This document shows positions 1 to 7,909 of a stretch of DNA of 64,000 bases, one piece after another. The stretch's first letter is position 1, and each line of letters begins with the position of its first letter. The notes under the pieces were generated by a model. It was not told where the DNA came from. It worked only from the letters and a program-made list of their open reading frames with translations, and did not search any database. Source of the stretch: Cohnella mopanensis. Its GTDB lineage: Bacteria; Bacillota; Bacilli; Paenibacillales; Paenibacillaceae. Where the stretch lies: positions 665,532-729,531 of the forward strand of contig NZ_JAKRWM010000002.1 in the NCBI RefSeq assembly GCF_022352055.1, in the 5' to 3' direction. The position numbers and the translations under genes were made by a program.

Positions 1-857
1 ACAAAGGCCAAATTACGGCTAACAGCTCTGGCTCGACAATCGTTAAGGCTTTATTCGGGGGCGAATCGGTGACGATTTCCGTGGAAGTGGATGTCGCGGA
101 TAAGCTTACGGCAGATACCTATGCATTCACACTGGAAGTGAACGAGAGCAAGCAAGTTACCTTGACTTCTACGGATATTCTTGGCAACAAGATAGATGTA
201 ACGGATTCCGCGGAGTGGTCTTCATCTTCGAAGACGATTGTAGAAGTCAATAGCGGTTTAATTAATGGGCTTGCTGCAGGCAAGACAAGCGTGACCGCAA
301 AATATGGCGGAAAAACGGTGACCATTACGATCGATGTCGGCGTTGTCCAGAAACTGGAGGCGAATACTGAAGTTTTGACGATACAATCGGGTAAGACGCA
401 GTCAATCCAATTGACCGCGATGCTCCCGGATGGCCGAACGAAAGACGTCACTTCACATGCAGAATGGTCGACTAGCAACCCGAAGATCGTTACTGTCTCA
501 CAAGGGTCAATAACGGCAATCGCTGCTGGAAAAACGAAAGTAACCGCCAAGTACCACGGCAAAACGGTTAATATCAGTGTTGATGTCGATCAGCTCAAGT
601 ATTTGGATGTCTATCGAAGTGGCAAACCTTTAGCACAGCTAACACTAAAAAGTGACCAAACGATCCAGCTAGAAGCTGTTGCAACGTACATGGACAACTC
701 CGAACGGACGATCACCACCGATGGGATTTGGAGTTCCTCCAAGGTAACGGTTGCTCATGTTAAGCACGGCGTAGTTACCGCGCAAGGAAAAGGAAAGGCA
801 ACAATAACGATCAAGTTCGGAAACAAATCGGCAAAGATACTAATTGAGGTTGATTAA
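1..857 (+). CDS. C-terminal part of a surface protein with tandem bacterial Ig-like (Big_2-type) repeats (5' partial)
   Basis: The reading frame is open from base 3 to the TAA at 855-857, so the gene begins before the window; the first in-frame GTG (69) is internal. What is visible is about 3.5 tandem repeats of roughly 85-90 residues. Each has the Big_2 pattern: a 'D(V/I)T..AEWSSS' strand, then 'v..G.I.a.aaGkt.VTAKYgGKTV.i.v.V'. The last repeat is more diverged and ends directly at the stop codon, with no cell-wall anchor, SLH domain or membrane segment after it. Such repeats usually act as spacers or adhesion modules in secreted and surface proteins. The N-terminal function cannot be seen. 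The gene abuts a truncated oxidoreductase fragment, so its 3' end may lie at a recombination junction. Confidence 0.8.
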   Translation, partial: KGQITANSSGSTIVKALFGGESVTISVEVDVADKLTADTYAFTLEVNESKQVTLTSTDILGNKIDVTDSAEWSSSSKTIVEVNSGLINGLAAGKTSVTAKYGGKTVTITIDVGVVQKLEANTEVLTIQSGKTQSIQLTAMLPDGRTKDVTSHAEWSTSNPKIVTVSQGSITAIAAGKTKVTAKYHGKTVNISVDVDQLKYLDVYRSGKPLAQLTLKSDQTIQLEAVATYMDNSERTITTDGIWSSSKVTVAHVKHGVVTAQGKGKATITIKFGNKSAKILIEVD

Positions 858-860
858 TCT

Positions 861-1448
861 TTGGTTGTTACTTCCGTGATTGCGTATCTTGCACCAGATC
901 GAATTGGTACAGAGGAAGATGCTCCTGATGTCAACACTGCAGGCAAGCACCGAATCGCTTCTGAAGGGGAGGCTCTTTCCTTGGCTTCTAAAAGCGTGCG
1001 TGTATCCGAGTTGAGGCTCCCGCCTTCTGTACACGGCGAGGGTGACCGTGGCGGTTTTGTTCCGGCATTAATTAACGTCGCTCGGCGTACAGGTGCCTCT
1101 GCATATGTGGGCGAAGGTGCAAACCGCTGGTCCGCTGTGCACCGACTGGATGCTGCACGACTATTCCGACTGGCACTTGAAGCTGCTCCTGCAGGATCTA
1201 GACTGCATGCAATCGGCGAGGAAGGTGCTTCTATCCGCGAGATCTCAGATGTAATAGGTCGTCGCCTCAATTTTCCTGTAGTTAGTAAATCTGTTGAAGA
1301 GGCTCGTGGTCACTTTGGTTGGCTGACGCATTTCGCTTCACAGAACATTCAGGCTTCGAGTAAGTTGACCGAAGAACTGCTCGGGTGGAAGCCTGAGCAT
1401 GCAGATCTTCTGCGTGATCTGGAGGGGGATTATTATTTTAAAGGTTGA
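861..1448 (+). pseudogene. N-terminally truncated SDR / NAD-dependent epimerase fragment
   Basis: The frame encodes about 195 residues matching the C-terminal two thirds of an extended/atypical short-chain dehydrogenase. Recognisable parts are the 'LRLPPSVHGEGDRGGFVPALINVARRTG' type segment, the 'WSAVHRLDAARLFRLALE' segment, and the ending 'LLGWKPEHADLLRDLEGDYYF', which is typical of the SDR C-terminus. The N-terminal Rossmann nucleotide-binding part with GxxGxxG is missing. The catalytic Tyr-xxx-Lys segment also cannot be found. The only possible start is a TTG three bases after the previous gene's stop, with no ribosome binding site. I read it as a remnant left by a deletion or rearrangement rather than a working enzyme. 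Confidence 0.75.
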
Positions 1449-1500
1449 TTTAAACGACAAGTTTTGTAGGTTCGCCTTACGGCATATATTTGAACTGCCC

Positions 1501-1535
1501 CCACCATGGAGGTTCGAGTCCTCTCACCGGCACCA
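1501..1535 (+). pseudogene. 3' fragment of a tRNA-Leu gene (T arm, acceptor 3' strand, CCA)
   Basis: Bases 1508-1524 form a perfect T arm (5-bp stem, TTCGAGT loop). They are followed by a 7-nt acceptor strand (1525-1531), a discriminator A and an encoded CCA (1533-1535). The 19 bases around the T arm are identical to those in the intact tRNA-Leu at 63802-63888. The acceptor strand differs (caccggc against cgaccgc), so this was a different Leu isoacceptor. No D arm, anticodon arm or 5' acceptor strand lies upstream. A terminator follows, so the 3' flank of the ancestral tRNA gene seems to be retained. A 3' tRNA stub like this is typical of an integration or excision scar. Confidence 0.8.
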
Positions 1536-1544
1536 CATTAAATA

Positions 1545-1592
1545 AAAACAGGTTCATTAGATATTAAAATCTGATGAACCCGTTTTATTTTA
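1545..1592 (+). terminator. Rho-independent terminator behind the tRNA stub, also facing the kinase gene
   Basis: An 18-base inverted repeat, AAAACAGGTTCATTAGAT (1545-1562) and ATCTGATGAACCCGTTTT (1569-1586), with two internal mismatches and a 6-nt loop. A T-rich tail follows on the plus strand and an A-rich flank precedes it, so it can work in both directions. On the minus strand it lies about 30 bp past the stop of the histidine kinase gene and probably terminates that operon too. Confidence 0.85.
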
Positions 1593-1622
1593 CATAGGGA
1601 AGAATCATCCCCAGCCATACGC

Positions 1623-3362
1623 TCAGCAGGGCAACAAGATCTCAATTTTCGTGCCTTGCCATACTTTGGATTTTACCTGGATTTCTCCGCCATGCCCTTC
1701 CACGATGGTTTTGGCGATGCTCATCCCGAGCCCTGAGCCATTCGTCGATTCTTCAGTATTCGTTCCCCTGTAGTAGCGCTTGAACAAATGATGCAGCGTT
1801 TCCTCGTCCATTCCTTTGCCATTATCGATAACCCGGATGTATGCCTTGTCATTTATTCTGCCGACAGAAACGGTGACGATCACGCCAGGCGGGTTATGCT
1901 TCACGGCATTGGATAGCAAATTGTCCATCAGCCGTTGTAGCCAGGTTTCATTGCCTTGTACCAGCAGCGGACGCTCATCCCCAACATAGTGAAACTGGTA
2001 CTCAGACATCGTGGCGTCGTTGATGTACTTCAGTACGGAGCAGCGCACCAGCTCATCCAAATCGATCTCCCGCAGTTCCATAATCGAATCGCCCTGCTTG
2101 AGCTGATGAATCATTGAGAAGTCGGAAATCAGCTCAAGCATATAATCTCCCTTTTCCCGAATCGTCGATCCCATGATCCGCATCTCCTCTTGGCTCCATT
2201 CCTCAGGCAAGCTCTCCAGCATATACCCATAACCTTGAATCGTGGACAGGGGCGTGCGCAGATCGTGGGAAATCCCTGACATCCACTCCGCTTGCGACTT
2301 CTCCAGCCTCTCACGTTCCTTCTCTGTTTGTTCCAATTGATGCGTCATCTGATAAAAGGATTCAATGACTTCCTTATAAAGCTTGTAGCTGAACCGCATT
2401 GTGCCGTTGCGGCGGAACACCTTGCGCATGTCCTTGGCGGTCAGCACTTCGTCGTATTGACCCTTGCGCATGCGTTCGAACCAGCCTGCGAACAGAATCA
2501 GCGGCTGACCGTAGCGGTAGCCATGCCAGATGGAGACTGGAACCGCTAAGAGCAGGATTAGACCTGCAAACCAGAGGAGTCCACGGGTTGCCGTATCCAG
2601 CGCAGGATGCTTCAGAGGACCTCCCGCTTCATGGGGCGTATAGAGAATCCAGGTCATTCCGCTCAGCTTGTCCAGATGGGTGACAATATTCGTGTCATAA
2701 TTGCCGGGTGATTGTTGGATGGCCAGAATATCCAGCGGACGATACGCCTTCTGTACATATGCTTCATCACCTATGCCCTGTACAGTTTGGCCTGTAGAGT
2801 CGATCACCTGCAGATAGCTGCCGGTTTCGCGCAGCCGCTGGTCCAGCAGGGGAATCGTTTTACTCCGCACCATCCCCTGCTGCTCGTAGGCATCGAACCA
2901 GGCCATAAGCTGCTCAAGTTCAGCGCTATGGTAGCCCATCATGTACAGGAGTGGCTCGTTGAAAGCAAAATTCAGCTGAGTGTATACGGCATACGTCCCA
3001 AGCATCCGTGTTCCCTGAATATCGAGCAGCTCAGCGATGGAGTAGGAGGCCGGCAGCGTATGATGGGGGGCTGTATTGACGGCGTAGATCACCTTCCCTT
3101 CGGAACTGACAACCTGCAGCCACATTCCTTTTTCCTCGATGAATTTGTCCCACTTGGAAGAGATCTGAATTGACCCGTCCTTGGAATACGCTTCTTGACT
3201 GATCAGCTGCAGGGCGCCAACCGGGAAGTTCCGGCGCAATTCATTATTCTTCATGTTCTGGAAGTACAGAATGCAGGCAACCAGCGTGATGGCCACAATC
3301 ACCAGGGCATAGAAGATCAATTGATACGTGAAGTGGAAAGCCATACGTTGTTGGATTTTCAT
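1623..3362 (-). CDS. Two-component sensor histidine kinase
   Basis: A 579-residue membrane kinase. One membrane segment lies at about residues 12-35 and a second at about 262-280, enclosing an extracytoplasmic sensor region of about 225 residues. A HAMP-like linker follows, then the H-box 'SGISHDLRTPLSTIQGYG' with phospho-acceptor His366, an N-box 'DNLLSNAVKHN', and the G boxes 'DNGKGMD' and 'GSGLGMSIAKTIVEGHGG'. The start codon overlaps the stop of the response regulator (ATGA), so the two are translationally coupled. The pair is divergent from an RND exporter, which makes control of that pump or of a cell-envelope stress response plausible. The signal sensed cannot be read from the sequence. 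Confidence 0.92.
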   Translation of the reverse strand: MKIQQRMAFHFTYQLIFYALVIVAITLVACILYFQNMKNNELRRNFPVGALQLISQEAYSKDGSIQISSKWDKFIEEKGMWLQVVSSEGKVIYAVNTAPHHTLPASYSIAELLDIQGTRMLGTYAVYTQLNFAFNEPLLYMMGYHSAELEQLMAWFDAYEQQGMVRSKTIPLLDQRLRETGSYLQVIDSTGQTVQGIGDEAYVQKAYRPLDILAIQQSPGNYDTNIVTHLDKLSGMTWILYTPHEAGGPLKHPALDTATRGLLWFAGLILLLAVPVSIWHGYRYGQPLILFAGWFERMRKGQYDEVLTAKDMRKVFRRNGTMRFSYKLYKEVIESFYQMTHQLEQTEKERERLEKSQAEWMSGISHDLRTPLSTIQGYGYMLESLPEEWSQEEMRIMGSTIREKGDYMLELISDFSMIHQLKQGDSIMELREIDLDELVRCSVLKYINDATMSEYQFHYVGDERPLLVQGNETWLQRLMDNLLSNAVKHNPPGVIVTVSVGRINDKAYIRVIDNGKGMDEETLHHLFKRYYRGTNTEESTNGSGLGMSIAKTIVEGHGGEIQVKSKVWQGTKIEILLPC

Positions 3363-4093
3363 CGCTCCAGAGACTCCTTCGCCAGCTTGTAACCGAGACC
3401 GCGTACGGTAAGCAGCAGCTTCGGATTACCGGGATCGATCTCGATCCGCTCCCGTATGCGCCGGATATGCACCATCACGGTCGAGTCATCGCCCTGTCCG
3501 TTGATCCCCCAAACCTTGTCGTAGAGCTGTGTTTTGGAAAATACGACCCCGGGAAACTTACAGAAGTGCAGCAGCAGCTGGAAGACCTGCGCGGGGCAAG
3601 GAACTGGCTGTCCCTCCACGATGAGCTCGCCCTCCGCCTCGTTGACGGTGAAGCGGCCGAACCGGTAAACCCCCGAATTGGACCGCTTCACCGGACTGTC
3701 TGTGGGAGCTTGCGGCTCCAGGCGGCGTATGCGGGCCTGAACTCTTGCGGCAACCTCCAGGGGATTGAAGGGCTTCGTGATATAATCGTCCCCGCCCATA
3801 GCGAAGCCTCGCAGGACATCGAGATCGGAGGCCTTGGCAGTCAAAAACAAAATATGCGGATTCCCGTATTCTCGGAGCTTGGAGCAGAGCTCTAGTCCGC
3901 TGCCGTCTGGGAGCATAATGTCGAGCAGAATGATATCAGGCGCTATGCGCACCGCCAAGTCTAGTGCTTCTGCACAGGTGGAAGCAGCGTATAGCTGATG
4001 AAACCCCTCCCTGCGAAGCACCATTTGCAGCATCGTGACAATCGAAGGCTCGTCGTCGACGATCATGATTTTAATATCGAATAGATTTGTCAT
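3359..4093 (-). CDS. OmpR/PhoB-family response regulator
   Basis: Receiver domain with the acidic pocket 'IVDDE' (Asp13, Asp14) and phospho-acceptor Asp58 in 'ILLDIMLPDG'. The conserved Lys lies in 'DYITKPFNP'. The C-terminal winged-helix domain has the OmpR pattern 'VFSKTQLYDKVWG', 'VMVHIRRIRERIE' and 'TVRGLGYKL'. I chose the ATG at 4093 (245 residues, starting MTNLFDIK). A longer GTG start at 4126 is possible, but it adds an unrelated 11-residue leader and lacks a good ribosome binding site, whereas a GGGTG lies upstream of 4093. It is first in the operon with the kinase and shares a 280-bp divergent region with the RND gene. Confidence 0.92.
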   Translation of the reverse strand: MTNLFDIKIMIVDDEPSIVTMLQMVLRREGFHQLYAASTCAEALDLAVRIAPDIILLDIMLPDGSGLELCSKLREYGNPHILFLTAKASDLDVLRGFAMGGDDYITKPFNPLEVAARVQARIRRLEPQAPTDSPVKRSNSGVYRFGRFTVNEAEGELIVEGQPVPCPAQVFQLLLHFCKFPGVVFSKTQLYDKVWGINGQGDDSTVMVHIRRIRERIEIDPGNPKLLLTVRGLGYKLAKESLER

Positions 4094-4136
4094 CGTTTTC
4101 ACCCGTTTCCATAGTAGCATGATCACTTTAACAGAA

Positions 4137-4185
4137 CCTAAACGGCGAGAGCAAAATTAAGCTGTTGTTCATCTATCTGTTTAGG
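4137..4185. promoter_or_regulatory. Inverted repeat in the divergent region between the two-component system and the RND pump
   Basis: CCTAAAC (4137-4143) and GTTTAGG (4179-4185) form a 7-bp inverted repeat 35 bp apart, inside the 4094-4375 region that must hold promoters for both directions. I see no convincing -35/-10 pair on either strand. The repeat could be a regulator site, but OmpR-type regulators usually bind direct repeats, so the assignment is weak. Confidence 0.25.
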
Positions 4186-4253
4186 CTCCGTTTCAATGAG
4201 GTTGGTAGGATTGGAAATGAGCATCCTATTAGAACATCCAGGAGGGGTGGGTT

Positions 4254-4292
4254 ATGAGCAGATCGTCCCTAGTCGAAGGTTCACGATTCTGA
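4254..4292 (+). other. Possible 12-codon leader ORF with strong Shine-Dalgarno, upstream of the RND gene
   Basis: An excellent AGGAGG-like site (ggagggg, 4241-4247) precedes ATG 4254 by 7 bases and reads MSRSSLVEGSRF then TGA. It lies 83 bp before the RND start. It may be a translated leader, or the surviving 5' end of a lost gene such as a membrane-fusion partner. Nothing in the peptide is recognisable. The ribosome binding site is stronger than the one serving the RND gene. Confidence 0.3.
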
Positions 4293-4375
4293 ACGCAATG
4301 GTTGATAGATTACGCAATCATATGATTAGCAATGAAAGACAGATGAAAACAAGAGTGGAAGGGGAAAGATATAAG

Positions 4376-7375
4376 ATGAAATGGTATTTACAAGGAGTAT
4401 TCCGCAACAAAGCGGCCATCTCGATTCTCGTGGTGATGGTGCTCGGCCTCGGAATCTTTAGCTATTTTAAGCTTCCTATGGAATTTATGCCGGAGATGGA
4501 AAACCCGCAGGTAACGGTCAGCGTGGCCGGCCCGGGGTACGACGCTACCACAATGGAGAGCAGGGTGACGAACCCGCTGGAGCAAGCGTTAGCGGCTATT
4601 AAGGGCAAAACCGATACGTTCTCGACTTCGGGAGACGGCTTTTCCCAGATCAACCTAATCTTCGGTTCAAAAACGAACATGAAGCAAGCAAAAACGGATG
4701 TCGAGCGGGCGGTGAACGCGGTGCAACTACCGGAGCGGATGTCGCCTCCGTACGTCGTTCAGTTCAATACGTCGATGATTCCGATCTCGTTCGTCTCGCT
4801 CACGTTCGCCGATGGGACGAGCGAAGCGCAGAAGGAGAAGCTGGAACAGCAGGTGATCGATGCCTTCCGTTCGATCGACGGAGCTGGCGAGGTTCAGCTG
4901 TCCGGCAAGTCGCTACCCGGCGTCGGCGTGTTTCCGGACACGGAGAAGCTGGCGGCCAAAGGACTCCCGATTCAGGCTCTTTACGGTGTGCTGCATGGCC
5001 GCATCACCTCGTCTTCCGTCGGCCAGACGTCGCTGGACGGGCAGGTCGTCAACTTGAACGTGGCGTCCTCCCTCGAGGACATAGAGACGCTGAAGAAGCT
5101 GCCGATCGCAGGCGGAATTGCTCTGGGCGATGTTGCCGACGTCAGGCTGCTTGACGACAAGGAAAGCATCAGCCGGCTCAACGGCAAGGACGCACTGATG
5201 ATCGTCATATCCAAAGCGGCCAGCGCCAATGCGGTAAACGTTGGCAAAGGCGTGGAGAAGACGATCAAGGAAATCAACGAGGAAAACAAGGGCGCTGAGC
5301 TGAACCTGATGATGAGCACGTCCGAGCAGGTCGTCCATTCCGTCAATAGCATGATGCAGGAAGTGCTCATGGGCGCCTTGTTCGCCACGATCGTCATCCT
5401 CCTGTTCATGCGCAACATCCGGGCAACGCTCGTCACGATCGTGTCGATCCCGCTGTCGCTGGCATTGACGCTGTACCTGCTCGATCTGTCGAACATCACC
5501 CTCAACATTTTGACGTTGGGTGGCGTCGCCGTCGCGGTCGGACGGCTCGTGGACGACAGCATCGTCGTCATCGAGAACATTTTCCGCCGATTACAGAAGG
5601 AGTCGTTCTCAGCCTCGGTCGTCATCGATGCCACCAAGGAAGTATCGGGGGCGATCACCGCTTCGACGCTGACGACGGTCGCCGTTTTCCTGCCGATGGG
5701 GCTCTTGCAAGGCTCTCTGCAGTCGTTCCTGCTGCCGTTCGCCTTGACCGTCGCCTACTCGCTGCTGTCGTCACTGATCGTCGCGCTGACCGTCATTCCG
5801 CTTATGAGCGCCGGAGTGCTTCGCAACTTGTCGATCAAGGAGCACAAGCCGTCCAAGCGGTTTACTGGGTTCCTGCATTGGAATTTGCGGCACAAGTGGG
5901 TTCCGATCTTAATCGCGTTCGTGCTGCTGATCGGCTCGGTGGGCGTCTACTTCAACTTGCCGAAGGGCGCGATCGATTCTTCCGACGCCACTAACCTGAA
6001 CGTGACGCTCGAATACAAGTTGGATACCCCGACGGACCAAGTGTTCGAAAACGGGAAAAAGCTCGAGGCGTTCCTGATGAAGCAGGAAGGACAGGAATGG
6101 GTCGGCATGAGCATGGGTAACAGCGCCGACGCCGCCAAGTACGGAAGCTTCCAATCGCCGACGCTCGTGACGTACATGTTTCAGATGAAGAAAGGCGCGA
6201 ACGCCGATAAGATCATCGAGGACATTAAGGCGGAGCGCTCGAACTATCCGGGAGCGGAGCTGAACGCAAGCGCCGGTTCGCTGTTCGGAGGCGGAGGCGG
6301 CACGAACGTGTTCGTTGACGTATCCGGAGACGATCCCGCCCTGCTGGTGAAGACGGCTGAAGAGATCGTCGCCAAGATCAAGCCGATCCAGGACGTGCTC
6401 AAGGTCGAAACGAACCAGGAAGAGAAGAAGACGGTGTACACGCTGCAAGTGAACCCGACCGAAGCCAAAGCCGGAGACATCGCCTCCCAGCTTCAGGGCA
6501 TGCTCAATCCGGTGCCGATCGGCACGGTACAGTCCGAAGGCAGTGTGCTGAACGTCTCCGTTCAGCCAGTACTCGCACCGAAGTCCGAGCGAGACCTGAA
6601 CGGCCTGACCGTTCTGACCGAAGCCGGTCCGAAGCCGGTATCCAGCGTAGCTAAGTGGGTCAAGGAAGAAAAGCCAACGAAGTTCTACCATAAGGGCGGG
6701 AAGAGCTACATTCGCGTAACGGCGACGGTCGAGCCGAGCCAGTTGTCCGTTGTCGGCGGCGAAATATCGCTAGCGATGAAAGACGTGAAGCCGCCGAAAG
6801 ACGTCAAAATTTACGTGGGCGGCGCTTCCGCCGACCAGTCTGCCGACTTCTCCAGCATGTTCATCATGATGCTCGTCTCCATCGGCATCGTGTACCTGAT
6901 TCTGGTCGTCACGTTCAAGACGTTACGGGCGCCGATCGCCATTCTCTCTTCGATCTTGTTCGTACCGATCGGAGCGGTGCTCGGCCTGATCGTCACCGGA
7001 GTGACGCCGGGTTTCACTGCCATCTTTGGAGTCGTCATGCTCATCGGAATCGTCGTCACGAACGCGATCGTGCTGATCGCCCGCGTGAAGCAGAACGAAG
7101 AGACAATGACGATTCGCGAAGCGATTCTGGAGGCGGCGGGAACGCGTATGCGTCCGATTCTGATGACGGCGATCGCCACCGTCGGCGCCATGCTGCCGCT
7201 CGTGTTCGGTTCGTCGGAAAGCGGCAGCATCGTCTCGGAGAGTCTCGCAATCGTCGTTATCGGCGGTCTCATCGTCGCCACGCTGCTCACGCTCGTTATC
7301 GTGCCTTGCATCTACGAGCTTCTGTTCTTCCGCAAGTCCCGTCGCCAGCGCGCGGCGGTCCGGCAAGCGACATAA
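4376..7375 (+). CDS. RND-family multidrug/lipopeptide efflux transporter (HAE1/AcrB type, SwrC-like)
   Basis: About 999 residues. N-terminal membrane helix ('AAISILVVMVLGLGIFSYF'), two large extracytoplasmic loops, and the two blocks of transmembrane segments expected of RND pumps. The proton-relay segment 'GRLVDDSIVVIENIFRR' in the fourth helix keeps the acidic pair. The C-terminal half has the matching 'GIVVTNAIVLIARVKQ' segment. The frame is open further upstream (ATG 4196), but MKWYLQGVFRNK at 4376 is the normal start for this family and has GGAAGGGG about 10 bases before it. Gram-positive SwrC/YerP pumps work without an outer-membrane partner; SwrC of B. subtilis is known to export surfactin. 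No membrane-fusion gene is next to it here. The divergent two-component system probably controls it. Confidence 0.93.
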   Translation: MKWYLQGVFRNKAAISILVVMVLGLGIFSYFKLPMEFMPEMENPQVTVSVAGPGYDATTMESRVTNPLEQALAAIKGKTDTFSTSGDGFSQINLIFGSKTNMKQAKTDVERAVNAVQLPERMSPPYVVQFNTSMIPISFVSLTFADGTSEAQKEKLEQQVIDAFRSIDGAGEVQLSGKSLPGVGVFPDTEKLAAKGLPIQALYGVLHGRITSSSVGQTSLDGQVVNLNVASSLEDIETLKKLPIAGGIALGDVADVRLLDDKESISRLNGKDALMIVISKAASANAVNVGKGVEKTIKEINEENKGAELNLMMSTSEQVVHSVNSMMQEVLMGALFATIVILLFMRNIRATLVTIVSIPLSLALTLYLLDLSNITLNILTLGGVAVAVGRLVDDSIVVIENIFRRLQKESFSASVVIDATKEVSGAITASTLTTVAVFLPMGLLQGSLQSFLLPFALTVAYSLLSSLIVALTVIPLMSAGVLRNLSIKEHKPSKRFTGFLHWNLRHKWVPILIAFVLLIGSVGVYFNLPKGAIDSSDATNLNVTLEYKLDTPTDQVFENGKKLEAFLMKQEGQEWVGMSMGNSADAAKYGSFQSPTLVTYMFQMKKGANADKIIEDIKAERSNYPGAELNASAGSLFGGGGGTNVFVDVSGDDPALLVKTAEEIVAKIKPIQDVLKVETNQEEKKTVYTLQVNPTEAKAGDIASQLQGMLNPVPIGTVQSEGSVLNVSVQPVLAPKSERDLNGLTVLTEAGPKPVSSVAKWVKEEKPTKFYHKGGKSYIRVTATVEPSQLSVVGGEISLAMKDVKPPKDVKIYVGGASADQSADFSSMFIMMLVSIGIVYLILVVTFKTLRAPIAILSSILFVPIGAVLGLIVTGVTPGFTAIFGVVMLIGIVVTNAIVLIARVKQNEETMTIREAILEAAGTRMRPILMTAIATVGAMLPLVFGSSESGSIVSESLAIVVIGGLIVATLLTLVIVPCIYELLFFRKSRRQRAAVRQAT

Positions 7376-7402
7376 CAAATCTATGTTTTAGGAGGAAGAC
7401 AC

Positions 7403-7714
7403 TTGATTATTACAACTACCGCAATCGTTGAAGGTTCCCCGGTCAGGCAGTATATCGGCGTTGCAACCGGTGAAGTCATCATGGCTACTAATGTAGGAAG
7501 AGACCTCCTTGCTTCATTTAGAGATCTTGTAGGTGGACGTTCGAAAGCTTATGAAACCAAGCTAAGGGAAGCAAGAGAGGCAGCCTTTAAAGAAATGACA
7601 CAGGATGCTTCGCAGATGGGAGCCAATGCCGTTATCGGTGTAGACATCAATTACGAAGTTGTCCGTCAGGGTATGCTGATGGTCGCTGTCAGCGGGACGG
7701 CAGTCATTATCTAA
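7403..7714 (+). CDS. YbjQ/UPF0145-family protein
   Basis: 103 residues, the usual length for this family of small oligomeric proteins. It has 'MIITTTAIVEG..VRQYIGVATGEVIMATNVGRDLLASFRDLVGGRSKAYE' and 'MGANAVIGVDINYEVV', both diagnostic. The start is a TTG at 7403, supported by AGGAGG (7391-7396) and the conserved N-terminus. It lies 27 bp after the RND stop, so the two are probably co-transcribed. The family is often annotated as heavy-metal binding, but the function is not established. Confidence 0.9.
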   Translation: MIITTTAIVEGSPVRQYIGVATGEVIMATNVGRDLLASFRDLVGGRSKAYETKLREAREAAFKEMTQDASQMGANAVIGVDINYEVVRQGMLMVAVSGTAVII

Positions 7715-7838
7715 GCTGCCTCCAAAGGGTCTTGTCACTTTATCATTTCACGACACCGATGACTTCTACTCGACATTTAAAGTCAAAAAGGGCGATGTTA
7801 TGTACATCGCCCCAGAGGACAGAATTACTCTTTTGTAA
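7680..7838 (+). pseudogene. Start-less C-terminal coding remnant after ybjQ
   Basis: A 52-codon open stretch in a different frame from ybjQ, with no ATG, GTG or TTG start. It ends with a protein-like tail (STFKVKKGDVMYIAPEDRI, then TLL) and TAA at 7836-7838. The composition (FKVKKGDVMYIAPEDRITL) looks like the end of a small beta-rich domain, but I do not recognise the family. It could be the residue of a gene deleted between ybjQ and the terminator, or chance. Confidence 0.3.
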
Positions 7839-7857
7839 AATAATAGATTAATACAGC

Positions 7858-7893
7858 AAAAAAGCTGCTGGGTCATTAACCTGGCAGCTTTTT
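7858..7893. terminator. Bidirectional rho-independent terminator between convergent genes
   Basis: AAAAAAGCTGC (7858-7868) pairs with GCAGCTTTTTT (7883-7893), with extra pairing TGG/CC-T inside the loop. Poly-A and poly-T flanks allow termination of the RND/ybjQ unit on plus and of the esterase gene on minus. Confidence 0.9.
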
Positions 7894-7909
7894 TTTGTTT
7901 GGTTTTTGA

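Noticed and set aside
861..1448. Functional SDR oxidoreductase starting at TTG 861
   Set aside because: The Rossmann N-terminus is absent, there is no ribosome binding site, and the start lies three bases from the previous stop.
5909..6691. Long antisense frames over the RND, NRPS and PKS genes (one of 260 codons)
   Set aside because: They are frame shadows of high-scoring plus-strand genes, have low-complexity Arg/His/Leu composition and lack ribosome binding sites.
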